This document shows, piece after piece, positions 26,603-35,603 of a stretch of 64,000 bases of DNA. The notes below the pieces were generated by a model. That model did no database searches. It was not told the origin of the DNA and saw nothing but the letters and a program-made list of their open reading frames with translations. Source of the DNA: Affinundibacterium nitidum (GTDB lineage: Bacteria > Pseudomonadota > Gammaproteobacteria > Burkholderiales > Burkholderiaceae_D); contig NZ_JACOFZ010000001.1 in NCBI RefSeq assembly GCF_014284155.1, forward strand, positions 1,320,545 through 1,384,544, read 5' to 3'. The position numbers and the translations under genes were made by a program. Positions within the stretch are counted from its first letter, which is position 1. Every line of letters begins with the position of its first letter.

Positions 26603-28885
26603 TTATGACCAACGCAGATCATTTCGCGATAAAGGCAATTGTCGTACTCGCTTGCCTGTTGCAGCAAAAATAGCATTACATACGGCTGGCGCCAGAGGAG
26701 GAAATGCAGGCTCCCCTAAACCAGTAACTGGATAGTTCGACTTCAAGAAATGGACGTCGATCTTCGTTGGTGAATCGGGCATTCGGAGCAAAGGATATTG
26801 ATCAAAGTTCGACTGCACCGTACGGCCACGTTGGAAATCTAATTCAGGGAACATCAATGTGCTGATACCATCGATAACAGATCCTTGCACTTGATTTTCT
26901 GCACCACTCAAATTCACTATTTGCGAACCGATGTCGGTCACCACAACCACTCGATCGACTTTCACTTGACCGTCTTTCGATACTGTCACTTCGGCCACTT
27001 CAGCGATATAACCTCGGTGACTAAAGTGGAAGGCGATACCCTGCCCCTGCCCTTTCGGGAATTTCCGTTTCCCCCAACCAGATTTTGCAGCCACTTCCTT
27101 TAGCACATTACGCATGCGGGCAACATTGTAAGCTTGGCCGCGTTCACCCGTGCCTTGCATCATGTCCTTATCGCCTAAAATTTCTAAGCGGAATTCCAAA
27201 GGATCGCGATTGGCCGCATACGCTAACTCGTCAATGAAACTATGGAAGACCCACGCAAACACATTACTACCAGGCGCTCGCCACGGTCCCATGGGAATAC
27301 CACATTCCATCGGTGTCTGTTCGAGCAAACAGTTCTCTACCCAACGGCCAGGAAATTCATCGCCCGACAGGCTCGCGCCACTACCCGGCTGCAAAATACT
27401 TTTACCATCACGTGTAATACGATTGGCAAAAGTCACAAAATGGTTGTGCCAAGCACTAAGCTTACCGTTCTTATCGACCGCACCGCGCAAGAAGTGAAAA
27501 CCACCAGCGCGATAATGGTCATGGCGCATATCATCTTCACGTGACCAAGTGAGCTTCACGGGCGCATTCACTTTTTGCGCAATCGCAGCCGCTTCGATGA
27601 TGTAGTCAGCACTTAAGCGACGACCAAAACCGCCACCGCTGCGCGTCATATGCAAGGTAATTTTTTCTTTCGGAATTTTCAGAACGGAATTGACGATATT
27701 TTGCCCCGCAGCCGGATTCTGCGTTGGCGCCCACAACTCCAGCGTACCCTGCTCAGGTTTGAACCATGCTGTACAGTTTTGTGGTTCGATACTGGCGTGT
27801 GAAATAAAGGGGTAAACATACTTTGCTTCAACTACTTTGGCCGCATTTGCTATCGCTACATTGACATCACCGTCCTTGCGCAAAGATACGGTACCGGGTT
27901 GCTTGCTAAAGCCCTCGGCCTTCGCAGCAAAGTCATCCCAACTCTCGTTGACCACACTACCTTCGTCCCATTGTACTTTGAGTTGTTTGCGTGCACTCAA
28001 GGCTGACCAAGTTGATTCTGCAATAATGGCGACACCTGGCATCAAGCCATTTAGATTAGAGGTTCCTTCAAGAATAAACGCATCTTTAATGCCGGGTAAT
28101 GCTTTGATTGCTTCGAGGTTGGCGCTCACTACTTTGCCGCCAAACGCTGGGCATTTTTCATACACCGCATACAACATACCTGGCAACTTCACGTCAATAC
28201 CAAACAGGGGCTTGCCGCTAACGACTGCTCCATTATCTACGCCGCCAATACGGGTTCCTAACAATTTGTATTCGGAAGGCTTTTTCAATACGACGCTACT
28301 TGCCTCTGGTACCGACAAACTCGCGGCTTTATTCACTAAGCTAGCGTAACTCAATTGACGTTTGCTTGGCTTGTGAAACACGACACTTTTTTCCGCATAG
28401 CATTCCGTCACTGGTACATTCCAAGTTGCGGCGGCGGCCTGAACTAACATCGTACGTGCAGTGGCACCAAGTTTTAGAAACTCGTTGTAATTCATTGGGG
28501 TTGATAATGATCCTCCCGCAAATTGATCTCCATACATCGGGTTCAAATCTGCTTGAACGATCACTACGTCTTTCCAATTTACTTCTAACTCTTCAGCGAT
28601 CACCATTGGCAACGAAGTCTTAATGCCTTGCCCAATTTCAGGTTGCTTCGACACCAATGTCACTTTGCCATTGTCGGCAATCTGAATGAATGCGTTTGGT
28701 TTAAAACCCACTTCTGCAGTTGCGGCCTGCGGCTTCGCAATACTCTGTTCAGCATGGGCACCAAGAGTCCAAAAACTGCCGAGCACCAGACCACCACTGA
28801 GCATCGAACTCTGGCGCAAAAAATCACGACGCTGCTGATCTTCAACTTCAGCCATGCCAATATTTTCCTGATTCATCGCATTCAT
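26603..28885 (-). CDS. iorB: Molybdopterin-binding aldehyde/isoquinoline oxidoreductase large subunit (IorB type)
   Basis: 760-residue molybdenum hydroxylase subunit of the xanthine oxidase family. The start at 28885 overlaps the stop of the small-subunit gene (ATGA) and is preferred over a longer frame. A Tat signal is visible ([20 protein letters not shown]), so the enzyme is probably exported folded to the periplasm. Features of the family include [39 protein letters not shown] (molybdopterin-contact loop), [23 protein letters not shown] and the C-terminal [20 protein letters not shown] with its conserved Glu. Isoquinoline 1-oxidoreductase is the best-known member, but these paralogues are widespread and the real substrate is uncertain. 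A cytochrome subunit is not encoded nearby. Confidence 0.9.
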   Translation of the reverse strand: MNAMNQENIGMAEVEDQQRRDFLRQSSMLSGGLVLGSFWTLGAHAEQSIAKPQAATAEVGFKPNAFIQIADNGKVTLVSKQPEIGQGIKTSLPMVIAEELEVNWKDVVIVQADLNPMYGDQFAGGSLSTPMNYNEFLKLGATARTMLVQAAAATWNVPVTECYAEKSVVFHKPSKRQLSYASLVNKAASLSVPEASSVVLKKPSEYKLLGTRIGGVDNGAVVSGKPLFGIDVKLPGMLYAVYEKCPAFGGKVVSANLEAIKALPGIKDAFILEGTSNLNGLMPGVAIIAESTWSALSARKQLKVQWDEGSVVNESWDDFAAKAEGFSKQPGTVSLRKDGDVNVAIANAAKVVEAKYVYPFISHASIEPQNCTAWFKPEQGTLELWAPTQNPAAGQNIVNSVLKIPKEKITLHMTRSGGGFGRRLSADYIIEAAAIAQKVNAPVKLTWSREDDMRHDHYRAGGFHFLRGAVDKNGKLSAWHNHFVTFANRITRDGKSILQPGSGASLSGDEFPGRWVENCLLEQTPMECGIPMGPWRAPGSNVFAWVFHSFIDELAYAANRDPLEFRLEILGDKDMMQGTGERGQAYNVARMRNVLKEVAAKSGWGKRKFPKGQGQGIAFHFSHRGYIAEVAEVTVSKDGQVKVDRVVVVTDIGSQIVNLSGAENQVQGSVIDGISTLMFPELDFQRGRTVQSNFDQYPLLRMPDSPTKIDVHFLKSNYPVTGLGEPAFPPLAPAVCNAIFAATGKRVRQLPLSRNDLRWS

Positions 28886-29361
28886 TTTTTGCCTTTCTGT
28901 GTGCGCGCAATTTCGGCAGCACGATGAATCCCTGCACGAATCCGTAAGTAGGTCGCACAGCGGCATAAATTACCGCCCATCGCTGCGTCAATATCCGCAT
29001 CAGTAGGCTTTGGATTATCTTTAAGTAAGGCGGCTGCGGTCATAATTTGACCGGATTGGCAGTAGCCGCACTGGGGCACATCGAGCTCTTGCCATGCCTG
29101 CTGCAATGGATGAGCATCTTTGGCATCGAGGCCTTCGATGGTTGTTACTTTCTGGCGCCCAACACTGGAGACTGGTGTCATACATGAACGGCTAGGAACA
29201 CCATTAATTTGTACGGTGCAAGCACCGCACTGACCAACACCACAGCCATACTTGGTACCAACCAAATTTAAGGAGTCACGCAAAGCCCAGAGCAAAGGCG
29301 TCTCTGGAACCAAATCGACGGTCTTAACCTGACCGTTCACTGTCAAATTGTATTTACCCAT
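28882..29361 (-). CDS. iorA: [2Fe-2S] small subunit of the molybdenum oxidoreductase (IorA type)
   Basis: 159-residue electron-transfer subunit with two [2Fe-2S] clusters. The plant-ferredoxin-type cluster is KYGCGVGQCGACTVQI with a following Cys in PSRSCMTP; the second cluster is in PQCGYCQSGQIMTAAALL and GGNLCRCATYLRIRAGI. The stop overlaps the start of the large subunit by four bases, confirming the pair. There is no signal peptide; it is presumably carried across with the Tat-signal-bearing partner. Confidence 0.95.
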   Translation of the reverse strand: MGKYNLTVNGQVKTVDLVPETPLLWALRDSLNLVGTKYGCGVGQCGACTVQINGVPSRSCMTPVSSVGRQKVTTIEGLDAKDAHPLQQAWQELDVPQCGYCQSGQIMTAAALLKDNPKPTDADIDAAMGGNLCRCATYLRIRAGIHRAAEIARTQKGKK

Positions 29362-29382
29362 TGCTTCACCACCCTCACGCTG

Positions 29383-29420
29383 ATAAAAAACCCCGGAACA
29401 GTTTATCTCTTCCGGGGTTT
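29383..29420 (-). terminator. Terminator of the exported methyltransferase-like gene
   Basis: AAACCCCGGAA (29388-29398), eleven-base loop, TTCCGGGGTTT (29410-29420). On the minus strand the stem is followed by six T. It separates this gene from iorAB downstream. Confidence 0.9.
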
Positions 29421-29424
29421 CAGT

Positions 29425-30201
29425 TTATTGCTTAACAAACTTCAAGGTCATGCGATCACTTTCACCGATCGCCACATACTTTGCCCGATCTTTATCTTTA
29501 TTCGCGAGCACTGGTGGCAATGCCCATACACCGTTTTCGTGGTTAGCATCATCTTTAGGATTCGCATTCACCTCAGATTTAGCAGCGAGTTTAAAACCCA
29601 CGCTTTCAGCCAGCTTAATGACATAGGCTTCATGCACATAACCTGAACTCGCTTTTTCATCTTGTTTGGCGCTAGCTGGCAAACGGTGCTCTACCACACC
29701 GAAGACGCCACCCGGTTTCAATGCATCAAAAGCGCTCTGAAAAACCTTTTTGGCAGCAGTTTCATTCACGCCCATCCAATTGTGTACGTTACGGAAGGTC
29801 AATACGACATCGACACTGCCTTTCGCTGCGTAATCGATCTTGTCAGCAGGATTAAAATCGCCAATCACAACTTTATCGAATACCGCTGGATTGGCGGCCA
29901 ATTTTGTTTTCAAGCCATTGCCTGCACCTGCCAAAATTAACTTACCATCATTACGCAACAACGGCGCCAGGATTTCAGTGTACCAGCCGCCACCTGGCGA
30001 GAGTTCTACTACGGTCATTTTGTTGTTCACACCGAAGAAACTCAGGGTCTCGTACGGATGACGTGCAGCATCACGTTCAACGTTCGCTGGTGTACGTTGA
30101 GGATGGGCGACTGCTGCCTTCAAGGCATCTTGCGCCATCGCCACACCACCTGCCACCAAATTTGCTGCCACCAAAGTCAATGCAAATGCTAACTTTTTCA
30201 T
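29425..30201 (-). CDS. Exported class I SAM-methyltransferase-fold protein
   Basis: About 258 residues. The start at 30201 is five bases after AGGAGAT; another ATG lies immediately before. The N-terminus is a clear signal peptide (KKLAFALTLVAANLVAGGVA, cleaved after MAQ). The rest has a Rossmann methyltransferase fold: motif I VVELSPGGGWYTEILAPLL, a later acidic strand VDVVLTFRNVHNW, and LKPGGVFGVVEHR after it. Similar periplasm-targeted proteins are known in proteobacteria as predicted methyltransferases. A SAM-dependent enzyme outside the cytoplasm would lack its cofactor, so the activity is open. Motif I has SPGGG instead of the commoner GxGxG. Confidence 0.85.
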   Translation of the reverse strand: MKKLAFALTLVAANLVAGGVAMAQDALKAAVAHPQRTPANVERDAARHPYETLSFFGVNNKMTVVELSPGGGWYTEILAPLLRNDGKLILAGAGNGLKTKLAANPAVFDKVVIGDFNPADKIDYAAKGSVDVVLTFRNVHNWMGVNETAAKKVFQSAFDALKPGGVFGVVEHRLPASAKQDEKASSGYVHEAYVIKLAESVGFKLAAKSEVNANPKDDANHENGVWALPPVLANKDKDRAKYVAIGESDRMTLKFVKQ

Positions 30202-30370
30202 CATATCTCCTAGATTTTTGGGTCGATTCAAGCGTGAAAAATTCACCTTAATCTCAATCTCGCTGAAAGCGCATTACAGCCGGATTCATCGACATGCGCT
30301 GCCTTTGACTGCAATTCATGTCAAATAGTTCAGCAAATCCTTATAAAGCGTAGGGCTAAAATTAAGTGTA

Positions 30371-31225
30371 TCAAGCAATGATTTTGAGGATCTGGGCAAT
30401 CTCTTGGCGCGTCTCAACCATCAAGGTCTCGGTGGCTGTCTTATCCAGCTGAAGATTGGTCAAAGGCACAGGAATGTCTTCCCAATTCAGGTCGTCCAAA
30501 GACTGTTTAACAAAGCCTGCGTCTAGAAAATCTGCGGCTGCCACCACATCGGTTAAGCATGGGCGACTTGTCAGAGGCAAGTCTGTACGTTTGCGCTCCA
30601 TCACTGCAGTACGAATATCTTCAGAAACTTCCCAGCTCTCGAGGATCGCTGCGCCGATATCGACATGCCATTGATCGACTAAATCCCAAAGTGCCTCTTG
30701 CGAAGTGAACAAGCCTTCGTATTGATGCGCGCGGCTCAAAATATAGAATTTACCAATATCATGCAATAAGCCTGCAATCATGGCCTTATCAGGGCTCAAT
30801 TTACTGCGTGCCTTTGCCAACACACAGGCCAACGCTGCGACTCGCATACTGCGTGTCCAAAGACCTTCCATCTGTTCAGAATTGCCAGTGTGGCTTTGTT
30901 GGTCTTTTAGCTGCTTCATCCCAACAGAGATCGCAATGTTTTTGACAACGCCAAATCCCAATAATGAAACTGCTAATTTCAGCTCTTCAATTTTCTTACT
31001 GCTACGATTAAACATCGGTGTATTCGACAACATCAATACTTGTGCAGATAAAACAGGTTCTGTGCTAATGATGCGAGACACCTGATCACTCGACATATCT
31101 GGGTCGTCGAGTGCTTGCCGAATTTTCATCGTCGCTTTCAGTGAAGTCGGAAAAACGAGATTGCGTGAAGAAAGCTCGGCACTCAATCCTTTAATAAATT
31201 CAAATTCTGATTCACGTTGATTCAT
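30371..31225 (-). CDS. HDOD-domain signalling protein
   Basis: 284 residues. The HDOD domain spans about 15-215: VFPTSLKATMKIRQALDDPD, STEPVLSAQVLMLSNTPMF, IEELKLAVSLLGFGVVKNIAI, and MIAGLLHDIGKFYILSRA, which retains an HD pair. HDOD proteins act in stress, motility and cyclic-di-GMP-linked signalling, mostly without proven enzymatic activity. It is a single gene, with about 170 bases to the methyltransferase-like gene start downstream and a 234-base divergent region on the other side. Confidence 0.9.
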   Translation of the reverse strand: MNQRESEFEFIKGLSAELSSRNLVFPTSLKATMKIRQALDDPDMSSDQVSRIISTEPVLSAQVLMLSNTPMFNRSSKKIEELKLAVSLLGFGVVKNIAISVGMKQLKDQQSHTGNSEQMEGLWTRSMRVAALACVLAKARSKLSPDKAMIAGLLHDIGKFYILSRAHQYEGLFTSQEALWDLVDQWHVDIGAAILESWEVSEDIRTAVMERKRTDLPLTSRPCLTDVVAAADFLDAGFVKQSLDDLNWEDIPVPLTNLQLDKTATETLMVETRQEIAQILKIIA

Positions 31226-31459
31226 GATAGGGCTAACAATGACGATAATAAGGAAGAGGGATACACAAAATAGTTGCCATAGTAAAACAAAAACAGGCTT
31301 AACCGAAAGCTAAAAGCACCACAATGACAGAGATTTGAGGCAAATTCAGCAATAGCCACATTTTTCGACGTTTTCCTTCACAAATACATCACTACCATTG
31401 GATCAAAAGAAACTTTCTGCTAGGCTTAACAAAACAAAGAGACACTAGGGAGACTGAGA
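31226..31459. other. Divergent intergenic region
   Basis: Between the HDOD gene and a plus-strand unknown gene. AT-rich; promoters for both are expected here. No convincing operator seen. Confidence 0.4.
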
Positions 31460-31831
31460 ATGTTCACCGAAGAAGATTTTTTTGCAATCAGTAAGTTCTT
31501 GAAATTAGGCGTCAAGATTGCGATGAAAAATCCTATGGGCCAACGCCCGATATTTAGCACCGCCTTTCCCAACCCTAAAGGAGGGATGGTCAAGATCGAA
31601 GTCGCGAGTCTGTATGACGTTGAACGTAAATTAAGAGCCCTCTTGGCGAGCGATGTCCCGGTCAAAACAAAACTCACTCCTTTTACTTACCTCGGCACTA
31701 ACTTTGAAGGTCAGTTGCTATGCACGAAAGGAACAAACGAATTTCAAGTGCTAGAGACCAAAGATATGTTTGGCATGGAGTCTAAAAAAGTCGTTCGAAG
31801 CGCTGAGCACTTTATACAATTACTTCAATAA
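31460..31831 (+). CDS. Small cytoplasmic protein, unknown
   Basis: 123 residues, no signal peptide or membrane helix. It begins MFTEEDFFAISKFLKLGVKIA and is strand-rich in the middle (PFTYLGTNFEGQLLCTKG). I do not recognise it. The stop is 31 bases before the YcgR-type gene, so the two are likely co-transcribed, suggesting a link to motility or cyclic di-GMP. The reading frame is convincing by length and codon use, with GGGAG about 11 bases before the ATG. Confidence 0.65.
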   Translation: MFTEEDFFAISKFLKLGVKIAMKNPMGQRPIFSTAFPNPKGGMVKIEVASLYDVERKLRALLASDVPVKTKLTPFTYLGTNFEGQLLCTKGTNEFQVLETKDMFGMESKKVVRSAEHFIQLLQ

Positions 31832-31862
31832 TGTAGATTTTTTATCGCCGAGTACACTCCTC

Positions 31863-32594
31863 ATGTCAGCTTCATTTAGCGATCAGGAAATTGAAGACCG
31901 ATTTTTCCTTCGAGGTCAAGTTGAGATCTTGAGCGCTTTGAATGATCTAGCCCATCGACGAGAACCGATTTCTGTCTATTTCAACAACGGCCAAAGCTTT
32001 ATTTTGACCGCCATACTTTCGGCTAGACCTGATGGCTTAGTCTTTGACTTAGGTGGCGATCCCAATATGAATCGCCAACTTGAGAAGGCAACACATTGCG
32101 TTTTCATGGCCTTCCCTGATGGTATTCGCGTCCAATTCACAGGCATCAATCCCCAGCGATTTATGTGGGGAGAAGATGCTGCGTTTTGGGTGCCAATACC
32201 AGAACGTATTATTCGCCTACAAAGGCGTGAGTTTTATCGAAATCTCCCACCATTGAGTCAAGACTTCAGGACTAAGCTACATGATGCGGATGGCCATGTA
32301 ATCGCAGACTGGAGGCTACACGATATCAGCGTTGGCGGTTTTGGTATCATCACTGAGGGCGAGCCGCAATTACGTATCGGTGATACCATTCCTCAAGCTT
32401 GGATTACGCTACTCAATAAAAATCATGTTCATTGTGCGGTAACGATACAACACATCACTTTCATTGAACGAACCAAGCTGGGGAAATTTCAAATCGGCTT
32501 TCAATTTCAGAACCTGAGCCATGCCATGGATATCACGATTCAAAAAACGATTCTAAATATCGAATATGAGCGTCATCGGCTACTCGGCAAATAG
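31863..32594 (+). CDS. ycgR: YcgR-type flagellar brake, PilZ domain
   Basis: 243 residues. An N-terminal YcgR domain (about 15-115) is followed by a PilZ domain. The cyclic-di-GMP-binding motifs are intact: RLQRREFYRN (R-x-x-x-R) and HDISVGGFG (D/N-x-S-x-x-G). YcgR binds the flagellar switch when cyclic di-GMP is high and slows swimming. The start at 31863 gives the normal family length; an extended frame overlaps the previous gene. It is followed six bases later by the AlkB-like gene. The HD-GYP protein at 9941-11011 could be one of the enzymes feeding this receptor. Confidence 0.92.
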   Translation: MSASFSDQEIEDRFFLRGQVEILSALNDLAHRREPISVYFNNGQSFILTAILSARPDGLVFDLGGDPNMNRQLEKATHCVFMAFPDGIRVQFTGINPQRFMWGEDAAFWVPIPERIIRLQRREFYRNLPPLSQDFRTKLHDADGHVIADWRLHDISVGGFGIITEGEPQLRIGDTIPQAWITLLNKNHVHCAVTIQHITFIERTKLGKFQIGFQFQNLSHAMDITIQKTILNIEYERHRLLGK

Positions 32595-32599
32595 TCACT

Positions 32600-33235
32600 A
32601 TGTCTCAAGCTTCACTCTTCGGTGATCAAAGCACCAGTTCAGAGTCGTTCGAATCATTTAGCTTACCGCAAGCTGAGTTACGCTATTACGAACACTATTT
32701 TTCACCAAACGAAGCAGATCAACTTTACAGGACGCTTTACGATGAGGTCCATTGGCAGCAACACCGCATTCGTATTGCTGGCATTGAGCGCCCACAACCT
32801 CGTCTCAGTGCCTGGTATGGTGACCCTAAGGCTCATTATTCTTACTCGAGCCTGCGCCTAGATCCCAACCCATGGACGACGACTTTGCTCGTACTCAAGC
32901 AACGACTAGAAGCGAGCTGCAATGCTAACTTCAACAGTGTGCTACTCAATCTATACCGAGACCAGCAAGACAGCATGGGATGGCATGCCGATGATGAGAA
33001 AGAGCTTGGACCGCTTCCGGTGATTGCGTCTGTGAGTTTCGGCGCCAGCCGTGATTTTCTAATCAAGCACAAAGTTGAGCCACAGCTCAAACGAAAAATT
33101 GCCTTAGCACACGGCAGCTTATTAGTCATGGGAGGCGATATGCAAAGCCACTGGTTGCATGCCATCGCCAAACAAAAAGAGCAGCTTGGCCCTCGGCTGA
33201 ACTTAACTTTCCGCCAGATTTATCCTAGCAATTAA
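32600..33235 (+). CDS. AlkB-like 2-oxoglutarate/Fe(II) dioxygenase
   Basis: 211-residue DNA/RNA dealkylation repair enzyme family. Fe(II) ligands are in MGWHADDEKELG (His-x-Asp) and MQSHWLHAIAKQ (His); 2-oxoglutarate-binding arginines lie in RLNLTFRQI (R-x5-R). SVSFGASRDF and LSAWYGD are typical of the ALKBH2/3-like branch common in betaproteobacteria. It sits at the end of the ycgR transcript but the functional link is probably chance. Confidence 0.93.
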   Translation: MSQASLFGDQSTSSESFESFSLPQAELRYYEHYFSPNEADQLYRTLYDEVHWQQHRIRIAGIERPQPRLSAWYGDPKAHYSYSSLRLDPNPWTTTLLVLKQRLEASCNANFNSVLLNLYRDQQDSMGWHADDEKELGPLPVIASVSFGASRDFLIKHKVEPQLKRKIALAHGSLLVMGGDMQSHWLHAIAKQKEQLGPRLNLTFRQIYPSN

Positions 33236-33251
33236 GGCCCTTACCACCGCT

Positions 33252-33287
33252 TTTCGTCATTCACCGACCAATTTCGTCATTCGCCGA
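33252..33287 (+). promoter_or_regulatory. Direct repeat, candidate LytTR-regulator binding site
   Basis: TTTCGTCATTCACCGA (33252-33267) and TTTCGTCATTCGCCGA (33272-33287): 16 bases with one mismatch at a period of exactly 20 bases. LytTR-domain regulators usually bind two direct repeats with a period of about 20-21 bases. The site lies 108-143 bases upstream of the operon that encodes a LytTR regulator. Inference from geometry and position. Confidence 0.6.
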
Positions 33288-33394
33288 AAGCAGCATGACT
33301 TCTCTTTCTTCTTGTTTTACCTTATCGATGTGGCGCAAGCCAATACACGACTACCCAAGCACACTACGCAACACATCGAATTGAAAGGAATATC

Positions 33395-33757
33395 ATGTCT
33401 CGCTTTGGAAAACGAAACAACGGTGACCACGTCGAATTTGGCATTATGCTGATCCTCGTTGGCTGCGGTTTCTTAGCCTATAAAATGGGCTACATCAACA
33501 ACAACTGGTATTGGTGGGAGCTGGTAGCCGGTGCTGCCGGCATCCTCGGTACCATTCGTCTAATTCGCGCCCGAGATTTACAACAGGCTGTTAGCGCTGT
33601 ATTTCAAATTGCGTTTGCGGTTGTCATTTACGGTATGTTCGAAAACCTCTGGGGCCTCAATTTTTACATACACTGGCCCATTTTGTTGATTGGTCTTGGC
33701 TTAAGCAGCTTGACCAGGTATGCCCTTGGCTCAAAAGATAAAGCCGATCGCTGCTAA
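33395..33757 (+). CDS. Small LiaF-like N-terminal-type membrane protein
   Basis: 120 residues with GAAAGGA upstream. Four hydrophobic helices (about 14-30, 39-57, 68-84, 90-108), with the pattern GIMLILVGCGFLAYKMGYI and FYIHWPILLIGLGL, like the membrane part of LiaF/DUF5668 proteins but lacking the C-terminal soluble domain. It is the first gene of the LiaF-like/LytS/LytTR operon. It may be a membrane partner of the next gene, which has the same fold plus the soluble domain. Confidence 0.8.
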   Translation: MSRFGKRNNGDHVEFGIMLILVGCGFLAYKMGYINNNWYWWELVAGAAGILGTIRLIRARDLQQAVSAVFQIAFAVVIYGMFENLWGLNFYIHWPILLIGLGLSSLTRYALGSKDKADRC

Positions 33758-33792
33758 ACACCTATAATTAACGAACAAATTTGGAGTATAAA

Positions 33793-34494
33793 ATGAGAAA
33801 CAGAAATAGAGATCCTCAACAACGCTTAGTATTCGGCATCCTCATCATGGTCGTTGGCGTACTAGCCTTACTCGATAATTTACGTATTTTTGAGGGCATC
33901 CGACTAGTTAGTTTTTGGCCTGCGGTCTTCATTGTTGGCGGCATCCTAAAGATGTCCCAATCACAGGCACGTTCTGGTTATGTTATCGGTGCGATTTTTA
34001 TCGCGGTCGGTTCCATCATGACACTCAATAACTTAGGTGTAATCAGCATCCGAATGCGCGACTTCTGGCCTCTCATTCTCATTGCTGTCGGCTTCTTAGT
34101 TATCTTCAAAGATAAAGCGAAGCAAACCATGGATGAAATTTCAACGACTAAAATCAATGAAAGCAAAGAAGGCAAAATCGATATCATTGCTATCATGAGT
34201 GGCAGTCAAGGCAATATTGCTAGTGCAAACTTTACCGGTGGCGATATTACTGCAGTGATGGGCGGCGTCGAACTTGATTTACGCAATGCTTCTATTGAAA
34301 CTGAAGCTGTTCTTAACGTCTTCACTTTCTGGGGTGGCATCTCTCTCAAGATTCCAAACGATTGGAGTGTCGTCAATAGTGCAAATGCGGTACTCGGTGG
34401 CATTGAGGATTCAACCGTTCCCAACATGAGCGCGAATAAGCGCTTAATCATTACTGGCACATCGGTAATGGGTGGCGTCGAAATTAAGAACTAA
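33793..34494 (+). CDS. LiaF-like protein (membrane part plus cell-wall-active-antibiotic response domain)
   Basis: 233 residues from the ATG at 33793 with GGAG seven bases upstream. Four membrane helices lie in the first 110 residues (FGILIMVVGVLALLDNL, LVSFWPAVFIVGGIL, YVIGAIFIAVGSIMTL, DFWPLILIAVGFLVIF). The C-terminal domain has repeated glycine-rich turns (GGDITAVMGGVELDL, FTFWGGISLKIP, NAVLGGIEDS, SVMGGVEIKN) as in LiaF and VraT-like proteins. In Firmicutes LiaF restrains a two-component system responding to cell-wall antibiotics. Here a LytS-type kinase and LytTR regulator follow, so a similar restraining role is plausible. Confidence 0.85.
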   Translation: MRNRNRDPQQRLVFGILIMVVGVLALLDNLRIFEGIRLVSFWPAVFIVGGILKMSQSQARSGYVIGAIFIAVGSIMTLNNLGVISIRMRDFWPLILIAVGFLVIFKDKAKQTMDEISTTKINESKEGKIDIIAIMSGSQGNIASANFTGGDITAVMGGVELDLRNASIETEAVLNVFTFWGGISLKIPNDWSVVNSANAVLGGIEDSTVPNMSANKRLIITGTSVMGGVEIKN

Positions 34495-34541
34495 TCGTAG
34501 CTCCACATGATAGTCCAACCAACAAGCTGCTCTGAGAAACT

Positions 34542-35594
34542 ATGAATCCTTTCCTCTCGAATCTCAGAGCAATTTGCTACAACAGTTTGATTTGGGCGCT
34601 GGTTGGCGCCCTCTTCGCTGTGCTATTGGTAATGACCCATGTCAGCGGATGGCAACAAGCACTGTGTTTTACTTTGCCCCTATGCCTGAGTTTTGGATTT
34701 ATTTCCGCATCTGCTTATTACGTCTGCAAAGCCCTTCCTCTCCATAAGCGTCATTTTTTCTCTTGGCTGACTTTTTTTGGTACAAGCTCCTTTTTCTCGG
34801 CAGCCCTTTGGCTCTTGATTGCGATCGCTTGGAACAGGCTTTGTATGACATTCGATAGCACTTGGGCTTTTGAGCTCAGTACCACGATACAGTGGCTCAC
34901 CTTTATTCTCGGTGCTTTACTCTACCTGCTTTCAATTTTGTGCTACGACGTTTTAATCGCCTTCGACAATATTCGCCAAGCGGAACGTCGGCAAGCAGCC
35001 TCGGAAATTCATGCACGTGAAGCTGAATTGCAAATGCTTCGAACCCAAATCAATCCGCATTTCCTGTTCAATAGTCTTAACTCAATCAGTGCGCTTACAG
35101 CAATCGACGCTGCAGCGGCGCGTGAAATGACCATCGAACTAGCGCAATTTTTTCGGCAAACGCTGGCCCTTGCAGATCAACAGAAAATCAAACTCGAACA
35201 AGAGCTTGAACTCTGCCAACACTTCTTAGCCGTAGAAAAAATTCGCTTTGGAAAAAAATTGCAAACATCATTTGTCATCGATGAACAAAGTCTCGCTTGC
35301 TTAATGCCACCAATGATCTTGCAGCCACTATTAGAGAATGCGATCAAGCATGGTATCCGCGATCTCGTCGATGGCGGCACCATAGAGGTAAGTAGCAAAG
35401 TTCGCGAAGAATGGTTGTATATCGCGATCGAAAATCCTATTGATCCAGATAGTGCATCGGCTGAAGGTACGGGCACTGGGCTCAAGAATCTTCGCTCACG
35501 TTTCGCCAGTTTGTATGGCCAACGTTGTCGTGTCGATTGGAGCAAAGACACCGCTATGTTTCGCGTTGAAATCGCCTTGCCCCTAGAAAAATAA
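34542..35594 (+). CDS. LytS/YehU-type sensor histidine kinase
   Basis: 350 residues. The N-terminal membrane region has four helices (about 14-34, 40-62, 75-100, 118-140), followed by a short coiled coil. The His_kinase domain carries the phosphorylation box QINPHFLFNSLNSIS, and the ATPase part has LLENAIKHGI and EGTGTGLKNLRSRF. This is the class that pairs with LytTR regulators, and the next gene ten bases downstream encodes one. The membrane part is short and lacks the 5TM-LytS lysin-sensor pattern, so what it senses is probably within the membrane, perhaps the LiaF-like proteins. Confidence 0.92.
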   Translation: MNPFLSNLRAICYNSLIWALVGALFAVLLVMTHVSGWQQALCFTLPLCLSFGFISASAYYVCKALPLHKRHFFSWLTFFGTSSFFSAALWLLIAIAWNRLCMTFDSTWAFELSTTIQWLTFILGALLYLLSILCYDVLIAFDNIRQAERRQAASEIHAREAELQMLRTQINPHFLFNSLNSISALTAIDAAAAREMTIELAQFFRQTLALADQQKIKLEQELELCQHFLAVEKIRFGKKLQTSFVIDEQSLACLMPPMILQPLLENAIKHGIRDLVDGGTIEVSSKVREEWLYIAIENPIDPDSASAEGTGTGLKNLRSRFASLYGQRCRVDWSKDTAMFRVEIALPLEK

Positions 35595-35603
35595 GACCAC
35601 ACC

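Noticed and set aside
27837-28349. 170-codon open frame antisense to iorB
   Set aside because: Shadow frame in a well-supported large subunit gene.
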